A program made the position numbers and the translations under genes. This document shows positions 1 to 5,560 of a stretch of 7,615 nucleotides of DNA, piece after piece. Origin of the DNA: Aquirufa sp. (GTDB lineage Bacteria; Bacteroidota; Bacteroidia; Cytophagales; Spirosomataceae); contig JAURHT010000095.1 in NCBI GenBank assembly GCA_030833145.1, positions 1 to 7,615 of the forward strand, in the 5' to 3' direction. The notes beneath the pieces are model-generated. The model worked only from the letters and a program-made list of their open reading frames with translations, was not told where the DNA came from and searched no databases. The number at the start of each line of letters is the position of its first letter. Position 1 is the stretch's first letter.

Positions 1-1284
1 GATAAAATTTGGACCGACTGGGAGGCTTTTGCTCAATATGCCTTTAACAAATCCCACTCCACTTGCTATGGTTTAGTGGCTTACCAAACAGGTTACTTGA
101 AAGCAAACTACCCACCGGAGTTTATGGCGGCCGTACTTTCGAACTCTTTAGGTAACATTGAGAAGATCACCTTCTTCATGGATGAGTGCAAGCGGATGGG
201 CTTGAGTTTATTAGTTCCGGATGTAAATGAATCCTCTCGCTCGTTTGCGGTGAATAAGAAAGGCCAAATCCGATTTGGTCTAGGTGCCATCAAAGGTGTG
301 GGTGATGCGGCGGTCGATGCGATCGTGGAGGAACGTCAAAAAAATGGTGAATATGCGGATATTTTCGATTTCGTTTCCCGGATTAACGTGCGTCAGGTCA
401 ACAAGAAGAGTTTAGAATCGCTGGCTTTGGCGGGTGCATTTGACTGCTTCCCTGAGGTAGAGCGCTCACAATATTTCAGCTTAGATCCGCAGGATAACAC
501 GAATTTTATTGAAAAAATAGTTCGTTACTCTTCTCGTATGGCGGAATTGAAGGCGGAAGCGACAGCCTCTCTTTTTGGTGAATTAGGTGCCGGAACCGGA
601 AATGATATTGCTAAACCACGAATTCCTACTTCGGAACCTTGGTCTGTGATGGAACAATTGAAGAACGAAAAAGAAGTGGTGGGTGTCTATATTTCTGGCC
701 ATCCTTTGGACGAATACAAAACTGAAATTGCGAACTTTTGTAATTCGAATACGGGTCAATTAGAGTCTCGTCCTAACGTAGCCCAGACTTTTGCTGGAAT
801 CGTTACGAAAGTCAATGTCAGAACCTCAGCAAACGGAAATCAGTTTATGATATTCACGATAGAGGATTATGCGAGTAATTATGAATTTGCGTTGTTCTCG
901 AAGGATTACATTCAATTTGAACGTTTTATTGCGCTGGATCGCTTATTGTTCATTAATGGATCGTATCAATTAAAGAATCGCCACATGGACCAAATGGTCT
1001 TCAAGATTCAGTCGATCGAATTATTGTCTGAAATTTTATCAGATCGAACAAAAGAGATCAAATTACGTTTAGACTTACATCGATTGACTCCTGCTTTATT
1101 GGATTTATTGCAGGAAACGTTAGAGCGAAATAAAGGCGATAAAAAATTGACTTTAGAGGTTTATGATGATCAGGAGAAAATCGGGATGGACTTTTTATCT
1201 CGGAAAATGCAGGTTAGCATTGGTAAAGGCTTGATATCTGAGCTTAAAGAGCTTGAAAATGTGGGCTTTAAGTTAATTTCGTAA
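1..1284 (+). CDS. dnaE: DNA polymerase III alpha subunit, C-terminal part (5' end outside window)
   Basis: This is the catalytic subunit of the replicative DNA polymerase, which extends the new strand at the replication fork. The frame is open from base 1, so the 427 residues seen here are the C-terminal part of a protein that is usually 1,100-1,400 residues long. The opening stretch, with FNKSH near residues 15-19 and YQTGYLKANYPPEFMAA at about 28-44, matches the end of the polymerase core of bacterial DnaE. A helix-hairpin-helix DNA-binding motif follows at about 92-109 (FGLGAIKGVGDAA). The DnaE-typical block GVYISGHPLDEY lies near 228-239. An OB-fold domain covers about 262-338 (TFAGIVTKVNVRT, then FMIFTIEDY), and a short C-terminal domain ends at the TAA stop. 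The polymerase active-site aspartates lie upstream, outside the window. The GTG at base 76 is internal and not a start. No clear terminator follows before thioredoxin. Confidence 0.96.
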   Translation, partial: DKIWTDWEAFAQYAFNKSHSTCYGLVAYQTGYLKANYPPEFMAAVLSNSLGNIEKITFFMDECKRMGLSLLVPDVNESSRSFAVNKKGQIRFGLGAIKGVGDAAVDAIVEERQKNGEYADIFDFVSRINVRQVNKKSLESLALAGAFDCFPEVERSQYFSLDPQDNTNFIEKIVRYSSRMAELKAEATASLFGELGAGTGNDIAKPRIPTSEPWSVMEQLKNEKEVVGVYISGHPLDEYKTEIANFCNSNTGQLESRPNVAQTFAGIVTKVNVRTSANGNQFMIFTIEDYASNYEFALFSKDYIQFERFIALDRLLFINGSYQLKNRHMDQMVFKIQSIELLSEILSDRTKEIKLRLDLHRLTPALLDLLQETLERNKGDKKLTLEVYDDQEKIGMDFLSRKMQVSIGKGLISELKELENVGFKLIS

Positions 1285-1305
1285 AAATTTTATTCCGGGA
1301 ACTAA

Positions 1306-1333
1306 TTGTTCTGCTGGTTTTGTTTTAATTTTG
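1306..1333 (+). promoter_or_regulatory. Bacteroidota-type promoter for thioredoxin
   Basis: A perfect match to the -7 element TAnnTTTG (TAATTTTG) lies at 1326-1333. A TTG at 1306-1308 is separated from it by 17 bases, within the 17-23 range described for the -33 element of Flavobacterium promoters. Transcription would begin a few bases after 1333, giving a leader of roughly 15-20 bases before the ATG at 1357. The match and spacing are read from the sequence; activity is inferred. Confidence 0.65.
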
Positions 1334-1356
1334 AATTTTATAAAATATATCAAACA

Positions 1357-1680
1357 ATGGGAAAATACGTAGAGGCAACAGATGCTAATTTTCAAGAGTT
1401 AATCGGCACTGATACACCAGTTTTAGTAGATTTTTGGGCAGAGTGGTGTGGCCCATGTAAAATGATTGGACCAATCGTGGAAGAATTAGCTGGAGATGTA
1501 GAAGGTCAAGCGATTGTGGCAAAAATGAATGTAGATCAAAATTCAGCGGTACCTGCTTCTTTAGGCATTCGCTCTATCCCTACTTTAATGGTATTTAAAA
1601 AGGGTGAAATGGTAGAACGTTTAGTGGGTGGTAATATCCCTAAGTCCGTTTTAGCTGAAACTTTATTAAAGCACGCTTAA
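1357..1680 (+). CDS. trxA: Thioredoxin
   Basis: This is a cytoplasmic thiol-disulfide oxidoreductase that reduces disulfides in proteins such as ribonucleotide reductase and peroxiredoxins and is recycled by thioredoxin reductase. The 107-residue product has the usual single-domain thioredoxin length. The redox motif WCGPC is at residues 30-34, the buried acidic residue Asp25 is in VDFWAEW, and the cis-proline Pro75 is in SIPTLMVF. There is no signal peptide, so a cytoplasmic role fits. The frame extends upstream to a TTG at 1306, but that adds 17 residues unlike any thioredoxin, and this TTG overlaps the -33 promoter element. The ATG at 1357 is therefore chosen. It has an A-rich upstream stretch and no Shine-Dalgarno sequence. 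The gene starts 72 bases after dnaE, with its own promoter between them. It converges on the aminotransferase gene and overlaps its stop codon. Confidence 0.97.
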   Translation: MGKYVEATDANFQELIGTDTPVLVDFWAEWCGPCKMIGPIVEELAGDVEGQAIVAKMNVDQNSAVPASLGIRSIPTLMVFKKGEMVERLVGGNIPKSVLAETLLKHA

Positions 1681-1690
1681 TTTTTAAGCG
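1674..1690. other. Perfect inverted repeat spanning the two convergent stop codons
   Basis: CGCTTAA at 1674-1680 and its exact complement TTAAGCG at 1684-1690 are separated by TTT, giving a 7-base-pair stem with a 3-base loop. The left arm contains the stop codons of both thioredoxin (1678-1680) and the aminotransferase (1677-1679, minus strand). Neither side has a convincing T-tract, so I do not call it an intrinsic terminator. It might stabilise the 3' ends of either message. Confidence 0.5.
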
Positions 1691-2882
1691 AATAGACTTT
1701 ATTCATAGCCTGTAACAAGATGTTGCAGGCTATTTTTATTTCCTCTTCTGTGATGGTCAAAGGAGGTGCAATGCGTAGGGAATTATCGCAGAATAAGAAC
1801 CAATCGGTAATTAAGCCATTCAGGATACATTCGTCAATCACGGCTTTCACCGTCTTGAAATCCTGCATTTCTACCGCTAGCATAAACCCGATTCCTCTCA
1901 CTTCGTGAATAATGGGATGTTGTAACAGGCTTTTGAATAGATCGCTTTTAGCCGGTATTTGAGCCATCAACTGTTCATCCATGATATAGCGTAAGGTTGC
2001 TAATGAAGCCGCGCAAGAAACGGGATGACCACCAAAAGTCGTAATATGGCCTAATACGGGCTCAAAACTCAAGGTTCTCATCAGTGTTTCATTCGCTAAA
2101 AAGGCCCCAATCGGCATTCCCCCTCCCATTCCTTTGGCAGTGAGAAGTATATCCGGAACAATATCCATCGGTTGAAAAGCCCAAAAAGTGCCCGTTCTCC
2201 CAAAACCTGATTGTATTTCATCAACCATCAGCAGTGTCCCTGTTTTATCACATCGCTTTCGCAAAGCTTGAAAATAGGCTGCTGTTGCCGTTTTAACGCC
2301 GGCCTCTCCTGCTACAATCTCAATGATGACAGCGGCTGTTTTTTCGGTTATTTTAGATAGATTAGCTAAACATCCGTGGTGAATATGGCGAATGTCAGGT
2401 AACAAAGGACGAAAGGCATTTTTAAAATTCTCATCTCCCGCGATAGATAAGGCCCCTTGACTTGCACCATGGTAAGCGTTAAAACAGGAGATGAATTCAG
2501 TTCTGCCAGTATAGCGTTTCGCTAATTTCATGGCTCCTTCGACTGCTTCGGTTCCCGAATTCGTGAAATAGACTTGATTTAAGTGTTCGGATCCGGTGGA
2601 TTTAACTAATGCTTCAGCGAGTTGTACTTGAGGACTTTGGATATATTCACCATATACCATGAGGTGCATATAGGCATCCACTTGGTCTTTAATGGCTTTA
2701 ACTACCGCTGGATTTCGGTGTCCTACATTCGAAACAGCAATTCCGGAGATCAAATCCATGTAAGATTTCCCTTGGCTATCGTACATATACACGCCTTCCG
2801 CCTTGGTTATTTCTAAGGCCAAAGGTGCGTCCGAGGTGGGCGCCATAAATTTTTGGAAGAGCTGTCGATGCGTGAATCCCAT
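1677..2882 (-). CDS. Class III PLP-dependent aminotransferase (acetylornithine/ornithine/GABA family), substrate unassigned
   Basis: This enzyme is a pyridoxal-phosphate aminotransferase of fold type I, subgroup class III, and is probably cytoplasmic. Counting from the chosen start (401 residues), it shows the phosphate-binding SGTEAVEGAMK at 109-119, the ring-stacking AYHG at 136-139, VDEIQSGFGRTG with cofactor-binding Asp221 and Gln224, and the Schiff-base Lys250 in LLTAKGMGGGMPIGA. TTFGGHP lies at about 281-287 and the C-terminal RIAPPLTIT near 370. All catalytic positions are intact. Acetylornithine, ornithine, 4-aminobutyrate and lysine aminotransferases share these motifs, and no arginine or lysine pathway genes are adjacent, so I do not assign a substrate. 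An in-frame ATG at 2939 would add 19 residues. The start at 2882 (MGFTHRQLF) is preferred because it fits the usual N-terminus of the family and because a -7 promoter box lies between the two ATGs. Confidence 0.9.
   Translation of the reverse strand: MGFTHRQLFQKFMAPTSDAPLALEITKAEGVYMYDSQGKSYMDLISGIAVSNVGHRNPAVVKAIKDQVDAYMHLMVYGEYIQSPQVQLAEALVKSTGSEHLNQVYFTNSGTEAVEGAMKLAKRYTGRTEFISCFNAYHGASQGALSIAGDENFKNAFRPLLPDIRHIHHGCLANLSKITEKTAAVIIEIVAGEAGVKTATAAYFQALRKRCDKTGTLLMVDEIQSGFGRTGTFWAFQPMDIVPDILLTAKGMGGGMPIGAFLANETLMRTLSFEPVLGHITTFGGHPVSCAASLATLRYIMDEQLMAQIPAKSDLFKSLLQHPIIHEVRGIGFMLAVEMQDFKTVKAVIDECILNGLITDWFLFCDNSLRIAPPLTITEEEIKIACNILLQAMNKVYSLKN
1705..1740 (+). terminator. Intrinsic terminator of thioredoxin, inside the opposing gene
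   Basis: The arms at 1705-1716 (ATAGCCTGTAAC) and 1722-1733 (GTTGCAGGCTAT) form a 12-base-pair stem with one G-U pair (1713 with 1725) and a 5-base loop, AAGAT. A run of five T at 1733-1737 follows, then ATT. This is a standard rho-independent terminator for plus-strand transcription, 24 bases past the thioredoxin stop. The same bases code for the C-terminal helix (ACNILLQAMNK) of the minus-strand aminotransferase. On that strand the hairpin is followed by GAATAAAG rather than a T-run, so it should not stop the aminotransferase message. Confidence 0.85.
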
Positions 2883-2888
2883 AGCGCA

Positions 2889-2896
2889 CAAAATTA
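2889..2896 (-). promoter_or_regulatory. -7 promoter element for the aminotransferase gene
   Basis: Read on the minus strand this is TAATTTTG, a perfect TAnnTTTG match, ending six bases before the ATG at 2882. Initiation would fall almost at the start codon, giving a very short leader or none. No TTG lies at the expected 17-23 base spacing; the nearest is about 31 bases upstream. A second imperfect box (TAATTTG, plus-strand bases 2928-2934) offers an alternative with a leader of about 40 bases. Either box would exclude the ATG at 2939 as the start. Confidence 0.45.
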
Positions 2897-2959
2897 CGTT
2901 AATTCTTGTTAAGTGCTCGCCGTTCGTCAAATTATTCATTTCAATTAGCCTCTTTCGCT

Positions 2960-2967
2960 TACTTTTG
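2960..2967 (+). promoter_or_regulatory. -7 promoter element for the DUF5686 gene
   Basis: TACTTTTG is a perfect TAnnTTTG match that ends four bases before the ATG at 2972. Initiation would be at or within a few bases of the start codon, so the transcript may be leaderless. I see no good TTG -33 element 17-23 bases upstream, which lowers confidence. The divergent aminotransferase promoter lies about 65-70 bases away. Confidence 0.4.
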
Positions 2968-2971
2968 TTTT

Positions 2972-5494
2972 ATGAAACCACTTTTACTTCTTTTATGTAC
3001 GTGCATCGGCCTTCAGGCTCAGATACTTAGCGGAACCATTCGGTCAAACAAAGGCGAATTGATGCCGTTTTCATCTATATGGGTGACGGATTTAAATAAA
3101 GGTACGCTGGCTAATGAAGAAGGTAAATATGCCATACAACTACCTAAAGGAGAGCATGAGGTGGTTTTTCGCTTTTTGGGGCACACCCCTAAATCACATA
3201 AAATTAATTTATCAGGAGATTTTTCGCTTGATGTAGTTCTAGCGGAAGAAACTGTAACTCTTCAAGATGTAAATGTAGGCGGTTTAAAAGAGGATCCAGC
3301 CATTGGTATGATGCGCCGGATGATCTCCATGGCTCCTTTTCACTTAAAAGAGATTGATCGATACACGGCTAAAGGCTATGTCAAAGGAGCAGGTAAAATC
3401 ACCTCCATTTCTAAAGTGATGAATGCCCTTGTGGGTAAGAAAATGGAAAAGGAAGCGGGTATTAAAGTAGGCTCCATGTATGTTTTAGAGGGAATTAATC
3501 AGATTACTTACACGCGACCTAACAAGATTGATGAGAAAGTTTTGTCGAATCGGAACAACCTTCCCGCTGTTTTGAAAAACTCTGGTGCGCCTAATTTACG
3601 TATTACACAAACGAATTTTTATCAACCTAAGGTGTGGGGATCCTTAATCTCCCCTATCTCACCATCTGCTTTCTCGTTTTATCATTTTGCCTATTTAGGT
3701 AGTTTTCAGTTGAATGGCCAAACGGTTTCTAAAATTCAAGTCAAGCCTAAATCAGCCTCTGATGACTTATTTGAAGGTACTCTTTCTATTGTAGAAGACA
3801 CTTGGAGTATCTATTCCTTCAGTTTAGCTTTTCGTAACTCACAAGGGTATTATACGTTTCAACAGCAAAATGCCCTTTTTCAAGGCGTTTGGATGCCAGT
3901 TAATTATGATGTGAATGTGAATTTTGATGCGATGGGATTTGGGGCAACATTCCGCTATATAACCCAGGTGAAAGAGTATTCTATAAAAGTGAATCCTGCT
4001 TTTGTGGTGAAGCCTACGATTATAGAGGAGCGATTACATAAAGATTGGGCGAAAGAAATCAATAAGGAAAAGATTACTACTCCTAAACTGGCTTTGGGAA
4101 AAGAATTGACGCGTAAAAAGCTGAAAAAGGTGTTAAAAGAAATAGATAAGGAAGAGAAAAAAGAGGAGTTTAGTTCGGATTATACGATTACAGTAGATTC
4201 TTCTGCTGCCATAAAAAAGGAGGAATATTGGGAGGCAGAACGCCAAGTTCCATTGACAGAGGCTGAGGTCAAAGGTTATAAGGAAGCAGATAGTCTTTCT
4301 GTTCAAGATGAGAAAAAGCGCCTTAAGGACTCGGTGAATGCCTTGCCTCGATTCCGCTATGGTGATATTTGGGCTGGGCGCGTTTATAACTATGGTCAAA
4401 AAGGCCTTGGTGCCAGACTAACACTGAGTGGTTTTCAAAATGGATACAATGCCGTAGATGGTTATTCGTTAGGTCGAGGTGTAGACTACCGTCATACCTA
4501 CAAAATGTCAGATTATTGGGGCACTGGATTTGATGTTCGTTATGCTTTCTCTAGAAAAGCATGGAACGGATCCGCTTACGTGGAACGTAATTGGGATGAG
4601 AACCGTCAACGAATACATCTTTCTGGTGGTTCAGCGATTCAACAAATCAATTCAACAGAACCAGTTCCTACCATCGTAAATCTCTATTATGCCTTATTCT
4701 TATCACAGAATTATTTGAAGTTGTACCAAAAAGATTTCGTAAAGCTTTCCTATGGTGTGCAAATGAGTTCTAAGTGGAATCTGAATACGACCTTAGAATT
4801 TCGATCTCGAACAAGCTTACAGAATCACGAAGAGAATGGGTTTTTCTACAAGGATCGTCGTTTTGAATCTAACGGACTTCCTTTTGCTACTAGTCAGCAA
4901 TTGTATGGCTCCCTTATTTTTAGATATCAACCTTTCGCCACGTGGAGAAGGTATAATGGTTCTCGAAGATTATCCAATGAGGTAGGCCCTACCATTACAG
5001 GTGCATATGAACAAGCTTTTGGGGATGATTCATACAATAAAGTCTCTCTCCAAGTTTCTCAATCGATTTCATTAGCGAATTGGGGTGAACTTAATTACCG
5101 AATTACAGCGGCACATTTCGTAAATAAGCCTTCTTTAATTTTAGATTACCAACATTTTAAGGGGAATGAGGTAAATGTTTCCTCAAGCGAATCAAATTTT
5201 CTAGCACTACCCTATTATACACTTTCTAACCCTGGTGATCATTTTAAGGCATTTGTTACTTGGGAACCCAGAAAATTCATTTTAACACAAAATGCTTTCC
5301 TTTCTCTGTATGGACTTAAGGAAAAAGTGGGTTATTCTTATCTTCAGACTTCGGTAAATGCTCAAGTTATTCATTACCAAGAGTTTAGTTATGGCTTGAC
5401 GGGTATTGGGAAAATTTTAGGAGTTGATTTAGTCTATCCGGTGGGAAATGTGGTGCCTGAAAAATGGAAAGTTCTGGTCAGATTGCCATTCTAA
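2972..5494 (+). CDS. DUF5686 / carboxypeptidase-regulatory-like domain protein, predicted outer-membrane beta-barrel
   Basis: This 840-residue protein of unknown function belongs to a Bacteroidota envelope family. Residues 1-17 are a signal peptide (MKPLLLLLCTCIGLQAQ) with a likely signal peptidase I site after LQA. There is no proper lipobox, although two cysteines occur. Residues 18-102 form a carboxypeptidase-regulatory-like beta-sandwich (SGTIRSNKGELMPFSSIWV, then GTLANEEGKYAIQLPKG), as found at the N-terminus of TonB-dependent receptors in this phylum. The DUF5686 region follows. It includes a lysine- and glutamate-rich stretch at about 370-450 holding the family signature YWEAERQVPLTEAEVKGY. 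From about 460 to the end there are alternating aromatic, beta-strand-like segments, and the protein closes on a terminal phenylalanine (VRLPF), as outer-membrane barrels do. The frame is open upstream to 2906, but only the ATG at 2972 places the signal peptide at the N-terminus. It is transcribed divergently from the aminotransferase. Confidence 0.88.
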   Translation: MKPLLLLLCTCIGLQAQILSGTIRSNKGELMPFSSIWVTDLNKGTLANEEGKYAIQLPKGEHEVVFRFLGHTPKSHKINLSGDFSLDVVLAEETVTLQDVNVGGLKEDPAIGMMRRMISMAPFHLKEIDRYTAKGYVKGAGKITSISKVMNALVGKKMEKEAGIKVGSMYVLEGINQITYTRPNKIDEKVLSNRNNLPAVLKNSGAPNLRITQTNFYQPKVWGSLISPISPSAFSFYHFAYLGSFQLNGQTVSKIQVKPKSASDDLFEGTLSIVEDTWSIYSFSLAFRNSQGYYTFQQQNALFQGVWMPVNYDVNVNFDAMGFGATFRYITQVKEYSIKVNPAFVVKPTIIEERLHKDWAKEINKEKITTPKLALGKELTRKKLKKVLKEIDKEEKKEEFSSDYTITVDSSAAIKKEEYWEAERQVPLTEAEVKGYKEADSLSVQDEKKRLKDSVNALPRFRYGDIWAGRVYNYGQKGLGARLTLSGFQNGYNAVDGYSLGRGVDYRHTYKMSDYWGTGFDVRYAFSRKAWNGSAYVERNWDENRQRIHLSGGSAIQQINSTEPVPTIVNLYYALFLSQNYLKLYQKDFVKLSYGVQMSSKWNLNTTLEFRSRTSLQNHEENGFFYKDRRFESNGLPFATSQQLYGSLIFRYQPFATWRRYNGSRRLSNEVGPTITGAYEQAFGDDSYNKVSLQVSQSISLANWGELNYRITAAHFVNKPSLILDYQHFKGNEVNVSSSESNFLALPYYTLSNPGDHFKAFVTWEPRKFILTQNAFLSLYGLKEKVGYSYLQTSVNAQVIHYQEFSYGLTGIGKILGVDLVYPVGNVVPEKWKVLVRLPF

Positions 5495-5501
5495 TTGTTT
5501 A

Positions 5502-5535
5502 TTTGCACCTTTTTATCTAAATTGTGCTAAATTTT
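5502..5535 (+). promoter_or_regulatory. Possible promoter for the pyrophosphatase gene
   Basis: TTTG at 5502-5505 and TAAATTTT at 5528-5535 are spaced 22 bases apart. The second matches TAnnTTTG except for its last base. Initiation near 5540 would give a leader of about 20 bases before the ATG at 5561. The 66-base gap from the previous stop codon has no convincing terminator. GCAC (5505-5508) and GTGC (5524-5527) before a T-run could form only a weak four-base-pair stem, so read-through from the upstream gene is possible. Confidence 0.35.
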
Positions 5536-5560
5536 TTTGGAATAATCTAAATCAACCTTT

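Noticed and set aside
1285..1305. AAAAATTTTATT after the dnaE stop as a possible terminator.
   Set aside because: It is only an A/T run with a weak self-complementary core and no G/C-containing stem, so it does not support a terminator call.
1306..1356. A 17-residue N-terminal extension of thioredoxin from a TTG start.
   Set aside because: The extra residues (MFCWFCFNFEFYKIYQT) do not resemble thioredoxin N-termini, and this stretch contains the -33 and -7 promoter elements. The ATG at 1357 gives the normal family length.
2883..2939. A 19-residue N-terminal extension of the aminotransferase from an ATG at 2939.
   Set aside because: The family normally begins near the GFTHRQLF segment, and the best minus-strand -7 box lies downstream of this ATG, so it would not be transcribed from that promoter.
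2906..2971. A 22-residue extension of the DUF5686 protein.
   Set aside because: It would bury the signal peptide behind an arginine-rich stretch and overlap the divergent promoter region. The ATG at 2972 places the signal peptide at the N-terminus.
1720..3030. Short plus-strand reading frames opposite the aminotransferase (near 1720-1908, 2622-2816 and 2803-3030), and a minus-strand one in dnaE at 108-293.
   Set aside because: All lie opposite well-supported genes, show no recognisable domain, and have compositions expected of antisense shadows.
4133..4399. An 88-codon minus-strand reading frame with hydrophobic stretches.
   Set aside because: It is antisense to the lysine- and glutamate-rich linker of the DUF5686 gene. 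Such codons read as Phe and Leu on the other strand, and no promoter or family resemblance is seen.
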